NCBI GenBank assembly: GCA_963681505.1
Contig: OY811993.1
Coordinates: forward strand, 3,347,387 to 3,411,386
Source: Eunapius fragilis
Lineage: Eukaryota; Porifera; Demospongiae; Spongillida; Spongillidae
DNA: 64,000 nucleotides
Direction: 5' to 3'
Shown here: in pieces, positions 21,869-34,569 of the stretch
Position numbering within the stretch: the first letter of the stretch is position 1
How the letters are laid out: each line of letters starts with the position of its first letter
The notes under the pieces: model-generated
Database searches by the model: none
What the model was told of the DNA's origin: nothing
The model's input: the letters and a program-made list of their open reading frames with translations, nothing else
Translations under genes and position numbers: made by a program

Positions 21869-24800
21869 TCACAGGGAGGATCTCAAGTGCTTCTGACAGT
21901 GCTTTAATCCATCCTCTAGTGCCATCAGCACACTTCGCACATTCTTGGGAGTAGAATTGTTACCAAGGAGCCCAATTCTCCAAACCTGCATATGCATATA
22001 ATCAAAATGGCGGGCTCATTTAATTTCACCACCACCTTTCTTCATGTCTATCTACATGTAGCTCTAGCAGGGTGCTCTAATTGCAGGTGAACTCATAATG
22101 TCTTGAAGGCATATTCACAGAAACAGTATGAGAAACCTTATTACCATGCTTCTAAACTCCAAAGCCAATTCAATAATAATAGGATCAGTGCATATAGTGG
22201 AATTAGATTTATGCTGTCTTGCGTTTGGTAATTAATGCAAGATTTATAGTGGGTTGTACTATTCACCATCAAAACCAGTGAACACATTAACATACTTGAA
22301 ATGCGTGCATGGTCATTTAATCAAGTGGGTCGAATTTCAAACAAACCGTTGGAGTAATAAACAAGTGAGTGTTCAACTTTCTACTGGGGCCTGGATAGCA
22401 GATATGAACAAGAAAAGCCTTATTCTCTTGTAGTGAGCTGGGGCTACGAACACATCTTTCTTACACTAGCCTTCATGGCTGCTATCATGTGTAATCGTGG
22501 TTATAAGGTCGTCACATCACCATTCTGTTTATGCCTGATTCTGTTTATGGGGTAGACGCTCACTCCAGGAGGGTGATATTACTCATCCTAACTTAATAAT
22601 TTTATTACCTAATGTGTTTTGTTGTGACTATGTTTAGTCTACATGTTCATGTATATGGAATCGAGGCAGCGAAAAGGGACCTGGCACATATTTTTTCAAA
22701 TTATTTCATATTCTAAGAGACACTTATGTCCTCTACAACTTCTAAATTCAGGCCACTTTAACTCCATTATGGACAGACTAATTTCCAGTGCGTAAGAAAG
22801 AAGTTGTAGAGGACATAAGAATATGAAATAATATAAATTATGCGCTAGGTCCCTTTTCGCTATTCCCAGGTACATCACTGATCCATACCTTTCCAGCACT
22901 GGGCCCCAGACCACCAGAAATTTCCATCAAGTGCCTGTAGAAGCATGTGAATGTCAGGTTTCGCCCTTTCTCCCTCTCTGAACCTTCCCTACTTACCGTT
23001 CCCTGATGTATGTGATTAGCTCCTTCCAGTCCACACTATGAGGCACCATTACAGTTGTAACAGTGGGCAGCCTAAGGTCCTACAAAATGCCACTCTAAAC
23101 AATTGCTCAAATTAGATACACATATTCATACAGCATGAATTTACAAGTTTTGGGATTTCATTAATCATAACACCTTAAACGAAATCGCAGTAAAGATAAA
23201 AGCAACAACAACCTTAGATTTTACAGCCTTATAAGAAATTGAAAGTTCAGTTACAATTATAATTGCATGCAATTAAAAAAACATCAGAACACAAAAAATA
23301 AATTTCCTTTTGCTAAAAAATTAGCTTTGCAATTGGCCATACAAATACTTGAATTTACAAGTTTTGGGATTTCATTAATCAAAAACACCTTAATCAAAAT
23401 CGCAGTAAAGATACACAGCCTTATAAGAATTTGAAAGGTTAGAATTATAATTGCATGCAATTAAAAAATCAATTTTAATATCAGAACACAAAAAATAAAT
23501 TTCCTTTTGCTAAAAAATTAGTTCGCAATTGGCCATACAAATGCTTGTACTGAGCAATCTGCTCAACCAGCTAATCATGCAAACGCTTCATCGGCATGAA
23601 AAAAGAAATTGAAATCTGCTTCCTTTAACTAATGCGTATCTGTAGAACTTCACCTTTCACTGCTGATGGGTGGAGGGGGAGGGGGGCACCACGGCATCCC
23701 AATACCTCAGGTGCCCATCATTTGGAATGCTCAGGCTTTGACCAATCACCCTGTTAAGTACTAGTCAGATGGGCCAACCTTGTCCTTCACTAGTAGCTCC
23801 AGACCCAGCTTCTCCAGACCCTCCCACAAGAGCTCTGCATTCTTCTTGTGCTTGCTCCAAGATGCCTCCAAACCCTGACACAGACAAGAAGAGTGATTAA
23901 ATGTATTTCTACGAATGTATTTCAGTCTTTTATAAACAGAGAACCAAACAGCTGTTACAAATTCAATAATCAAGAAGTTGAGATAATCCTTAGCATAATT
24001 AAAGTGTAACTGATGTGATGTGGAGTATTTATTACAAGATGCAAGCTTGTAATACATACATTAAATCACTAGAACATGCTGTGTTTCTGAAAATAAAAAA
24101 TAGCTACTTTTTAACATTTAACTGTCAAGCATTGGACGAAGAGGGTTAGGGGTGGAGGAGGGCTACATATTGCAAGCTTTGCAATGTAACTCTCATATGT
24201 AAGTTCCACTACATGTAAATTTGGCATTGAGCAAGGGTCCGGAAAAATGTCATAGCAACAATGATGGTGGCATGAGTTTAGACAGAGATTAAAGTGTTAT
24301 TGGTTGCAGTTATCTAATTAAAAAAGTTGAACTGGCTTTGCCACATGGACAATTTTGCTGACGGTAGTGTACGCACAACTACAACACCATGAATGCAAGC
24401 CTTCCTTGTCACACAGCAAACATGCTGACGATTTGCTATCTTTCATCAACAACATACTCACCTGCTGTGCCAGTAACGCAACGCTCTCTCTAATTGCATA
24501 GAACGTAGTGACACTGGCCGTGTGATGATAGCTGTTTAAATGTGCAAAGTGAGGCAGTAAGGACACAAGAGTGTGGGGTACATACTCATACCAGGGTCGC
24601 GATCACTCACGCTCTTGGTGTTCCATCTACAGCCCAACACTTCATTAACCAATTCAAATCAAAGTAGAAGGATTGTACTTTGGTTTTTCTTGCACCTAGC
24701 TTGGCCCTTGGCAATCGAAAATACATGTACAAAAAAATGAACATTGTATGTGCAGTGGAATTACGACACTAACCTTGCCCTTGGACTAAATGAGAGGGGG

Positions 24801-27800
24801 GATGTCCCTGGTGGACAACTGAGAACCTTATGAGATCCGCAATAGGCAATGTCCACACCTGAAGCACACATAACATGGAGCCATGGAAGTCTGCCACAAT
24901 GTTGGGATGGTGGCATGCCTTACCCCACTTGTCCATGAAGAATGGCACTGCCCCTAGTGAGGCTACAACGTCAACCAGGAGAAGGCATCCATATCTATTT
25001 GGAGGAGAGGTTTAGAAGGTTCAACAATGGTAAGGGCTGAATTCATGTTTGGGCATCATTACAATATTATCTTATGGAACAATTAAGTAAGTACAAATTA
25101 AGTATCATTGATTTAGCTGAACATTTGCTTGACACACATTAACTGTCACTCTGATTGGGAACAGCAGTATTGATATGTCATTACGCCGGTTAATGACATG
25201 AAGAAATCAGGTTTGTTACCATGGCACCATGTATTATAATTGCTGAATTTGTTTACAAGAGAGCACGTCATGGTTACGTTATCACATCCAAAGGGGCAGA
25301 TATAGGTACCACTTCTCTTATTTAGATATATAGCGCAAAACAAGATAAGGATTATTAGTTGAAATAATTGACCAGTGGCAGTAATGGTTGTTTGGTAAGG
25401 ACGCTGCATGCATTCCTATCCTAATATTGACCTGCCATATTTGATCCCCATTCTATTCAAGTACATTGTTATACTATGCGTACTAGTGTTATTATACCTA
25501 AGATTAGAGAAACTGACACAGATAGACAAACGAACAGATAATATGCCAGTCAGACAGTTTTACCAATAGATGTGCAACATCTAAAAACACATACTTGTGG
25601 CACAAATCTCCAATCCCTTCCAGTGGATGAAGGACACCAGTGGATGTCTCTCCGTGGCATAAAAAGAGCACTGAAGGACTATGTGCTTTGAGACCCTGAA
25701 AAGTTTGGATATGGCAGCATGATGCATTAGAGTACAGTAACAAACCTTTTCTATCTCCTCTAAAGTAAAGACCTCTCCAATTGGCCGTACCAGAGATGTA
25801 ACCACTCCACCTGCATAAAAGGGTTCAAAGTCATTGACATTAATTTCTAAACTGTAGTGAGCAGACCCTCCTTGCCTCTGTCCCTCACAGCTGCTATGAT
25901 ACATTGAAACTTGGGCATTAGCCCCCAGACCCAATAGCAACCATGGCTCATTGCTGCATAGCAACGCCTACCCTCAAAAAAAAGCAAACCAGAAAAGGGA
26001 CTTCTACTGCAATACTTACTATGACACATAATTTGTAAAGCAATGCTAAAGACCTTACAATTAGAGATTTGCAAATTTTTGCTAACCAGGTGTGAGTTGA
26101 AGAGTGCACGTATATGATCAGCCAATACAGCACGTTTTTGATTACTGTCGCCTTATTTGCCTAAAATGCTTAAAAAGCAGTGTCGAGAACATGTTCTATC
26201 TAATTCTGTTGTGGACACACAACTAAATGTAGTGTTCAGGTATCTTTTATTTTCCCCTGTGGATACAATGATGTACAACTCCATTTTAAGTTAATTCCTT
26301 TTTACAGGTGCTGCTAAGTTAGGTTATGGAAATTTTAATGCCAGCAGACAGAGCTGAGGTTTGCAAGCCATAAACTAGCTATATTTGCATTACTTGCCAA
26401 CCCCTTCTCATTTAAGGACAACAGCCTGCAATTGACAGAGATTAATGGGATAATTGTTTAAAGGCTTTTAGTGAGAATGTGTGTAGCATATCAGAGTTCT
26501 TTTAGATTGGAGGAAGATAGCAACAGAGAGCTATTCCTTCAACCTTAGTACATGATCTCCGACCAGCTGATTGCAAATAGGTCTGGTACTCTCCTACATC
26601 TCACTGCCAAAGTTTGTAACAATCACAAATATAATTTCTCACATTAAGGTACCTTACACTTGGGGCTATTAGTGGTGTGACACCTAGCATGTGAGGTGGC
26701 CAATGGTGGCTGCATTGATTGGTCGCTGCTGGGGGTGGCAATATATAGGAATGGGCGTAGATACAATATTGCATGCAACCATTTTTTTGAGTGGCAAAGC
26801 ATTGCTGAAATTGAGATAATGCACAGCATCTGTGTCCCAGTATTGTGTGGACGTGTTAAGAATAGTAAATTCTTACATAACATATTGCTTACTTCATGCC
26901 TAGTTATTACTTAACTAGCCGCTCTAAGCCAATATTATTCACTTACACCCACGCCAAATAATTAATTCAGTCCATAAGGACTATGAAGGAGTATTTATAG
27001 CAGCTATGTGTTAATTGTGTTGATTTGGGCCATTCATCCATATGACAGTAGTGAGGGTGTGGGGGTGGGGGATGGGGCTTGTCTTATAGTTATTTTATTT
27101 GGTGGGTCCTCAAAGGCGGACTGGACCGAGGCGTTATGACCTGATTTATTCACACGCATTCAGAATTACCCCTTAAAGGCAGTGCAATCGCTGGGGGGGG
27201 GGGGGGGGGGGGGGTGAGTTCACATAACTCATGAATAATTCATATCGTCTTCTCCTTTGATATAGTTATGTATCCTTGACAGTATGGAATAAATGGATTC
27301 TGCATTAAAATGATCGTGGTACACAGGCTCCATGTATGTTGGCCCATATATGACACACCTACGTATTATGGGGGCGTCTCCAAACTATTTTGGCAAAGAT
27401 TTGACGTTAGCGGGGGGGGGGGGGGGGTCTGGCTCGTGACGTTTTCAGATGTACTGAACAAAAAAAAATGGCGTCCGGACTCCCACAACCTTGTATATCA
27501 ATACGGTTATGAGGGGGGGGGGGGGGGGGTAATAATGAAACGTCACCTTTTACAAAATAGTTTGGAGACGCCCCCTAACTGCCGCGCCCCTCCTTCACGC
27601 AACCCTCTCCCGCTGATAACTCCTAAGACTCACCACATTTCTCCGCCACTTCGCGCGCCCTTTGACCCCACACTCCATTCTCCAGGACGACTACCCTCTC
27701 CCCTGGCTCCACCATGTTGACAAGCGCCGCCTCCATCGCCGCGTGTCCACCTCCATCCAGGAGAAACGTCAGCGTGTTGGAGGTCTGGAACAGGTACTTC

Positions 27801-28048
27801 AGACCTCCCTGGATGTCGTCCATGAGGCCGTGGAAGTCGGTGTGTATCGTGCTGAGGAGAGGCAGGGCACACGCCTTCCTGACTCGAGCGTGGACGTTGG
27901 TGGGACCGGGTCCCATAAGGAGCAACTTGGGAACCGTCAGAGGTCTGGTGATAGAGCTGGGAGGCCCGGTGACCGAGCTGGGAGGCCCGGTGACCGAGCT
28001 GGTAGGCCCGGTGGTTGTAGAGCTAAGAGATACCTTGTTTGACTCCAT
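21869..28048 (-). CDS. AGXT: Serine-pyruvate / alanine-glyoxylate aminotransferase, 11 exons
   Basis: Exons (minus, in order): 28048-27634, 25810-25746, 25695-25595, 24994-24924, 24858-24774, 24706-24611, 24531-24462, 23874-23779, 23079-22997, 22934-22889, 21985-21869. They sum to 1,245 nt, 414 residues, every junction in phase. Human AGXT is 392. The enzyme is a PLP class V aminotransferase detoxifying glyoxylate in peroxisomes or mitochondria. Motifs: [59 protein letters not shown], the PLP lysine K228 in [41 protein letters not shown] and [12 protein letters not shown]. The N-terminus has a Ser/Thr/Pro-rich 27-bp tandem repeat (about 27948-28013) before the conserved part. An in-frame upstream ATG at 28087 could add 13 residues. 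The C-terminus SSL is a weak peroxisomal signal, so location is uncertain. The introns hold several MITEs and repeats. Confidence 0.93.
22657..22868. mobile_element. Fold-back MITE, family B, copy 1 (AGXT intron)
   Basis: Left arm GGAATCGAGGCAGCGAAAAG pairs with the right arm ending CTTTTCGCTATTCCC. An inner pair around CTTATGTCCTCTACAACTTC completes a near full-length hairpin. It lies in the last AGXT intron, 21 bp beyond the donor of exon 10. A second copy is in the SIGMAR1 intron (57809-58033). Confidence 0.8.
23136..23547. repeat. Tandem duplication, about 214 bp per unit, in an AGXT intron
   Basis: The sequence from TGAATTTACAAGTTTTGGGA (23136) to GGCCATACAAAT is repeated from 23350 to about 23547, with small indels. 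Non-coding. Confidence 0.8.
27370..27575. mobile_element. Short MITE with poly-G tracts in AGXT intron 1
   Basis: GGGGGCGTCTCCAAACTATT (27370) pairs with its complement ending at 27575, a 23-bp TIR. Two G runs (about 16 and 17 bases) lie inside, and a third G run (22) lies outside at 27193-27214. The element is 58 bp from the exon 1 donor. Confidence 0.7.
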
Positions 28049-28159
28049 TAAATTGAGGGTGGCGTAATTTATAAAATACATATTCATGTAGCTATAATAT
28101 TAATCTTAACTACTGCACTGGTCTGATGACGACTTTGTAGCATTCAAGGTAGACTTGAA

Positions 28160-29876
28160 AAATAAATGTTTTTAATGCTGCATCCAGACAGGCGGTTGTG
28201 GAGGAATGTGCCACTTTCCCCCCGAAATTCTGCTTGGGTGTCTTCTTGTTATATGGGTCACATCCTCTGCTATGACACCCTCTAGGACAAATTAGTTCAG
28301 AGTCAGGGGTTCAACAGGGGGGTCCCCTGGGTCCCTTACTCTTTGCACTGGTCTTGCAGACACTAATTTCCAGTGTGGATGCTGATGATGAATGCATGGA
28401 CCTCCTCTACCAGGCATGGTACCTCGATGATGGTGCCTTAGCTGGAAACCGTCCAGCTGTGTTGCGGGCCATGCACATCATTCAAGAGATGGGACCTACT
28501 CTGAGCCTTTACATAACTTAGCCAAATGTGAACTCTTCATCAGTAAAGGCAACACCACTTTCCCACCAGCCATGAAATGCTCCCTTCTCCCAAACGGTCT
28601 TGGCATTCTTGGTACTCCTGTTGCCGACTTTACACTGTTCTAGATTTATCGCTGACAAGTGTGAAATTGCTCACAAGTCTGGTGGATGTAGCTGGAGTTG
28701 ATCTCCAGGTGGCTTTCACATTACTGCGCATGTGTGGCAAATTGGTCCACATAACCCGGGTCACTCCTCCTAGTTTGGCTTCAGATACCCTAGTGTCCTT
28801 TGATGAAGATGTGAGGCAGTGTTTTGTGCTCTGCTCAGTCATTGAAGTCTCGGATACTGCCTGGAAACAGGCTCAGCTTAGTTTGAGATTCGGGGGCTTA
28901 GGCCTTCGTTTCCTCTCTGCCATGCCGCTGCTGCCTTTATTGCCTCTCTTTCCTTATCAGGCCTGGGCCAATCCAACAATCACCATCTTCAGCAGGCAGT
29001 CATAGCCTGTAACTCCAAGGTCTCCTCACATCATGCAATCACGGCTGAGTCTGCCCTCACTTCTCCCACCACTCAGAGAGAGCTGTCCATCAAGATTGAT
29101 GAGGATCAATTCAAATCTTTGTTGGGAGCATCCTGCCCAGCCGACAAAGCCAGTCTCCTGTCTGTTTCAGCCCCATGTTCATCGTCATGGGTGTCAGTGA
29201 TTCCTTCCATGGGCTTAGGTCTACATATGGAGTCCAATGAGTTCCAGACTGCAGTGGGGTGGTGGCTAGGTGTGGATGTTGGTAGGACTGTGTGCCCCCT
29301 TTTGCCAGGATGGGGCTCTTGATCCCCTGGGCCACCATGCTGTAACCTGCAGGCATGGGGGAGATGTGGTGATAAGGCACAATCACTTGCGTGATGTCTT
29401 TGTGGACTTCTGTTAGCGAGCTCATCTGAGTGTGAGTGTGGAGAAGGGTCATGGTCTTACAAGAGATCACAGCCACACCAGACCTGCAGATGTGCTCATT
29501 GCTGGGTGGGACAGGGGCAGGCCTGCAGCTAGCAGCTTTTGATGTCACTGTAACATCTCCTCTTTGCCCAGCCATACTAAGGGAGTCATGCAGATCATCT
29601 GGTGCAGCTTCTACAGCAGCGGAGACCCACAAGCTTCTCACCAATGGTCCCAAATGTCAGGAATTGGGGTGGACGTGCATTCCCTTAGCTGTTGAGACCT
29701 TCTGCAACTGGGGTAAGGAGGCTCACCTCACGTTTTCTAGGTTGGCATCGCACCTTGCCATCAGCTTGTCCTCTCCCAAACCTTCTATCTTGGTAGACAT
29801 TTACAGTAGGATGAACTTCACCTTGGTCAGGTCTATTGCCAGAGCCATCTTGGCAAGAGAGTTCCTGCCCTCGTGA
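28160..29876 (+). pseudogene. Non-LTR retrotransposon relic with RT and restriction-like endonuclease
   Basis: Translations in changing frames give reverse transcriptase motifs GVQQGGPLGPLLFALVL and WYLDDGALAG (28300-28450) and an RT C-terminal motif FGGLGLRFLS (about 28885). A C-x3-C-x9-H-x4-C zinc pattern (29299-29360, ending LDPLGHHAVTC) precedes endonuclease-like blocks: RPADVLIAGWDRGRPAA, DVTVTSPL and KCQELGWTCIPLAVETF. This layout fits RLE-type LINEs (R2-like). Assignment to that group is inference. Several stops and frameshifts; dead copy. Confidence 0.7.
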
Positions 29877-30426
29877 CTTGACTTTATTTGTGGGTGTATG
29901 AATATGTATATATTAAGAAAACACAAACAAAAAAAAATAAACAAAAAAAAACAAACTATAGCATGTGTACACATTTAGATTATTATTTCGAGGTGGTACC
30001 AATATGAGGAACGGAATGGGAATGATCCATTCCGCTCCGCATACTAAAATGCGGAACGTCTATGCATTTTTTTTAGCCTACTCAAACAACCCAGTATGAC
30101 CAACAACAGCTGATTAAAATTTGTATGCGGTCCCTACTCCTGCCTCCTCTTGCCTCCTCTTAACTCCTCATCAGATACACATGCATCAGTTAGGGCATGC
30201 AGCTAAAGCAAGTATTATGCAATATCTTAAATCTAACACACATGTATGCCATTGTGATACTGTTATATATTTGCTAGGGACATACATGTGTGCCATGGAA
30301 TACAATATTCCTTTTTTTACACATCAGGTCCTCAACTAAAAATGTGAAGATACACATTTTTAGATAAACAACTTAACTTGCCAAAAGTCGTTTGGGTTGG
30401 CGTATTTACACAGCCAATAAGTATCA
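29877..30426. other. Spacer; no gene recognised
   Basis: Between the LINE relic and the minisatellite. A-rich patches near 29925-29960 might be the 3' end of the LINE copy. Confidence 0.4.
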
Positions 30427-32374
30427 GAGGAACAGTATGAAATGTGTGTCACGTTGCTAATCTGAGGAACAGTATGATCATGGCATACATGTGCGTCACG
30501 TTGCTAATCTGAGGAACAGTATGATCATGGCATACATGTGTGTCATATTGCTAATCTGAGGAACAGTATGATCATGGCATACATGTGTGTCACGTTGCTA
30601 ATCTGAGGAACAGTGTGATCATGGCATACATGTGCGTCACGTTGCTAATCTGAGGAACAGTATGATCATGGCATACATGTGCGTCACGTTGCTAATCTGA
30701 GGAACAGTATGATCATGGCATACATGTGTGTCATATTGCTAATCTGAGGAACAGTATGATCATGGCATACATGTGTGTCACGTTGCTAATCTGAGGAACA
30801 GTGTGATCATGGCATACATGTGTGTCACGTTGCTAATCTGAGGAACAGTGAGATCATGGCATACATGTGTGTCATATTGCTAATCTGAGGAACAGTGAGA
30901 TCATGGCATACATGTGCATCACGTTGCTAATCTGAGGAACAGTATGATCATGGCATACATGTGTGTCATATTGCTAATCTGAGGAACAGTGAGATCATGG
31001 CATACATGTGTGTCACGTTGCTAATCTGAGGAACAGTATGATCATGGCATACATGTGTGTCATATTGCTAATCTGAGGAACAGTGAGATCATGGCATACA
31101 TGTGCGTCACGTTGCTAATCTGAGGAACAGTGTGATCATGGCATACATGTGCGTCACGTTGCTAATCTGAGGAACAGTATGATCATGGCATACATGTGCG
31201 TCACGTTGCTAATCTGAGGAACAGTATGATCATGGCATACATGTGTGTCATATTGCTAATCTGAGGAACAGTGAGATCATGGCATACATGTGCGTCACGT
31301 TGCTAATCTGAGGAACAGTGTGATCATGGCATACATGTGCGTCACGTTGCTAATCTGAGGAACAGTATGATCATGGCATACATGTGTGTCATATTGCTAA
31401 TCTGAGGAACAGTGAGATCATGGCATACATGTGCGTCACGTTGCTAATCTGAGGAACAGTGTGATCATGGCATACATGTGCGTCACGTTGCTAATCTGAG
31501 GAACAGTATGATCATGGCATACATGTGCGTCACGTTGCTAATCTGAGGAACAGTATGATCATGGCATACATGTGTGTCATATTGCTAATCTGAGGAACAG
31601 TGAGATCATGGCATACATGTGCATCACGTTGCTAATCTGAGGAACAGTATGATCATGGCATACATGTGTGTCATATTGCTAATCTGAGGAACAGTGAGAT
31701 CATGGCATACATGTGCGTCACGTTGCTAATCTGAGGAACAGTGTGATCATGGCATACATGTGCGTCACGTTGCTAATCTGAGGAACAGTGAGATCATGGC
31801 ATACATGTGCGTCACGTTGCTAATCTGAGGAACAGTGAGATCATGGCATACATGTGCGTCACGTTGCTAATCTGAGGAACAGTATGATCATGGCATACAT
31901 GTGTGTCATATTGCTAATCTGAGGAACAGTGTGATCATGGCATACATGTGTGTCACGTTGCTAATCTGAGGAACAGTATGATCATGGCATACATGTGTGT
32001 CATATTGCTAATCTGAGGAACAGTATGATCATGGCATACATGTGCGTCACGTTGCTAATCTGAGGAACAGTGTGATCATGGCATACATGTGCGTCACGTT
32101 GCTAATCTGAGGAACAGTATGATCATGGCATACATGTGTGTCATATTGCTAATCTGAGGAACAGTGAGATCATGGCATACATGTGCGTCACGTTGCTAAT
32201 CTGAGGAACAGTGTGATCATGGCATACATGTGCGTCACGTTGCTAATCTGAGGAACAGTGAGATCATGGCATACATGTGCGTCACGTTGCTAATCTGAGG
32301 AACAGTGAGATCATGGCATACATGTGCGTCACGTTGCTAATCTGAGGAACAGTATGATCATGGCATACATGTGT
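30427..32374 (+). repeat. 47-bp minisatellite, 40 full units in perfect register
   Basis: The unit begins GAGGAACAGT and contains TGATCATGGCATACATGTG. Units start at 30464 and every 47 bp to 32344 with no length change. A shortened first unit (37 bp) is at 30427. Units differ at three sites: ATG, GTG or GAG after CAGT; TGTCA, CGTCA or CATCA; CGTT or TATT. Runs of variants recur as blocks, for example units 26-30 and 36-40. Each unit holds palindromes (TGATCA, ACATGT). Confidence 0.95.
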
Positions 32375-32429
32375 GGTGCCCTCTTGCTGCAATGTGCAAC
32401 TCATTTCCCAGAATTATTTCATTGGGTTT

Positions 32430-32640
32430 CCTGGTACTATGGCCAGCACCCAACGTTATGGCATCCTATGGGAGTGTTATTGTTCTCCTTGGTCCTACAC
32501 TGACATGCAGGGTTGATGAATCTCAGTCACAGTTTAATTCATGGTACAGCAGCTATGGCAGCTGAAGTTCGGAAGCATGTGGTTAATGATTCTAAGTGTT
32601 CAGAACTTGTCTGAGTTTCTTTAACCCTAGCAGTGAAGTT
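32430..32640 (+). pseudogene. Relic of the same RLE LINE, internally deleted
   Basis: One frame reads LWHPMGVLLFSLVLH, an RT fragment. Shortly after comes AAEVRKHVVNDSKCSEL, which matches the endonuclease part of the 28.2-29.9 kb relic. The intervening region is missing. Confidence 0.5.
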
Positions 32641-33339
32641 GAAACGTATGGTTGCTGGGATGCGGAAACCCATTGCACCATTTCCCTTAAAGCATCCCAT
32701 CTGGCCATTCAACTGCAGTGTAGCAAACCTAAGGCCATCACTACCACCGACCAACGTCTTAATCCTGATGAGCAAATGCCAGAACTTTGCTTTTGGGTGG
32801 TTTGAGTGTGGAAGTTAACTTTGTTATTGCATGTACGTTGTTCAGTATGCAAATGGTATATGTGTGTGCTTGTATTGCTGTGTATATGTTATAAGCATTT
32901 TATTGTCATTAAGATAATGTACTATTATGCTTACTTACATAACGATACAGATAAACATGCAATACATGACTACTACCTACACAAAACAATATATCACTAT
33001 AGTCTGCACTTGAGATGGCCCTTGAAAGAAGTGCCCTCACATTTGCCCTAACAAGGGTCGTGCTCAATATTTTTTTTAATTTTATAGAGGGCTATAATGG
33101 CTGCAGGCTTTAATGCATGGAATCATTGGCCTTTATGCTTTATTTCCTCCACCACACCCATCATCCTGGTACCATGCATGAAACAACAAACAGGAGCAGT
33201 TTCCATCCGCAATCAAACAGTAGCAATAGCATGCAATACTAAGCAGGAGAACATGGGGATTAAAGGATTGCCTTGCTAGACATCAACCTCTGAGTCGATA
33301 GTACCCTATACATGTTGCAATACCGGATGTTGGCCCATA

Positions 33340-33760
33340 GCACCGTGATGCCCATGGGAGGCTAGTGCTGATGGCGTGCACAATGGACGCAGCACCAATT
33401 AATATTGATACAAGGTATATGAGATTGGCATGTAGGAATGGATGCATGGAGGAGTGTATGACGTTGGGAGCTGCACTCATCCAAGAGAGCCTATTATTAT
33501 TATCATCGTATACAGCTCAGGCCTCTGAGATCAGAAAGCACAGCAACAATGATGGCAAATGTGGAGATCTAGGTTGGGTTTGTATACCTTTGATCATTGA
33601 GACACATGGTGCGTGGGGTCAAGAGGCTGTGAAGAGTTTTGCTCAGTTGGCATCAATCACCTGTTCCAAGCCAAAGTCTGTCATCATACATGACCTGTAT
33701 GGCAGTCTGAACACCTGCCTCGTGAGATCAGTGGTGTCGGCCGTCCTTTGTAGGATTGTG
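33340..33760 (+). pseudogene. Relic of the same RLE LINE, 3' end
   Basis: SEIRKHSNNDGKCGDLGWVC, IPLIIETHGAWGQEAVKSF and DLYGSLNTCLVRSVVSAVL align with the end of the first relic (28.2-29.9 kb). It is fused directly to the family A MITE at 33834. Confidence 0.65.
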
Positions 33761-33833
33761 TCTATAAGAACCGTCATGTGTTCGTCATGCGTGCTATATT
33801 ATCTTAAAATTATCCCTTGTTGCACTTGTAATA

Positions 33834-34083
33834 AAGACATTCTCTATGAGAATGTTAAAGACATTCTCTATGAGAATGTTAAAGACATTCTCTATGAGAA
33901 TGTTGGTGACATACAGTATTGGAAGGCAACAGTGGTGTAAAAGGGAAGGAAGCATTAAGGGAAAATCTAATAGTCCTATATTTCGCACACAAACAACATA
34001 ATGTCCTACAAATGTGCAAAATATAGCACTATTACATTTTCCCTTATTATTCGACCCTTGTTTACACCACTATTCCAATTGGA
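33834..34083. mobile_element. Fold-back MITE, family A, copy 2
   Basis: ACATTCTCTATGAGAATGTT is present three times in tandem (24-bp steps from 33837), then the family core (GGTGACATACAGTATTGGAA, GTGGTGTAAAA) and a right arm with TTTACACCACTATTCC. The far right terminus appears truncated. Confidence 0.7.
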
Positions 34084-34299
34084 CTGCAGCAATATATAGT
34101 TCCAGCAGACCCCTCATCCCAGGGTGGTGTACCAGGAACCTCACATGGTGTTACTTGTGGAGGTGGAAGTCTACTGTGTGGAATGTTAGGTAGCAGGAGG
34201 GGGTTTCAACAATTATACTGAAGCTGTGACATGAATAACATCTAATTGGTATATCATATTTCAAAGCGTCTAGAAGAATTCTTGGGCAGATGTGCGTCT

Positions 34300-34565
34300 C
34301 TCAGCATTTAACCACTACACAAACCATCACTCCACGGTGGGTGCAATGGAATGCAGAATGCTATAAACACATCCCACAGTTGGTTGTGGTGAGTTATAAC
34401 GTTACCAACTGCGTTTGCAGGCCGTAGTGGCATGGTGGCCAAGATGTGTAAGGACACAACGGACACTCCGAGCCTCTCACTGTGTCCAATCCGAAACAAA
34501 TGCAGACCAAGACTGAGAAATGGGGTGACCAGTAGCCAGGATGGAGCACGCGGTGCTGACAAAGA
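34300..34565 (-). pseudogene. RLE LINE fragment, minus strand
   Basis: The reading SWLLVTPFLSLGLHLFRIG followed by NVITHHNQLWDVFIAFC resembles the segment before and after the zinc pattern of the relic at 28.2-29.9 kb. Degraded. Confidence 0.5.
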
Positions 34566-34569
34566 GAGT

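Noticed and set aside
24692..24706. AGXT exon 6 acceptor at CTAG just before GTGCAAG
   Set aside because: It breaks the reading frame. The acceptor 13 bases upstream (CCAAG, exon start 24706) restores the frame and the expected length.
26650..26914. Short open frames in AGXT intron 1
   Set aside because: No motifs, no splice phase agreement with the neighbouring AGXT exons, which already join directly.
27662..28067. Plus-strand open frames over AGXT exon 1
   Set aside because: They are mirror images of the GC-rich AGXT exon and show no family motifs.
30427..32374. Minisatellite considered as a coding repeat or CRISPR array
   Set aside because: The 47-bp period is not a multiple of three, stops occur in all frames, and there are no unique spacers.
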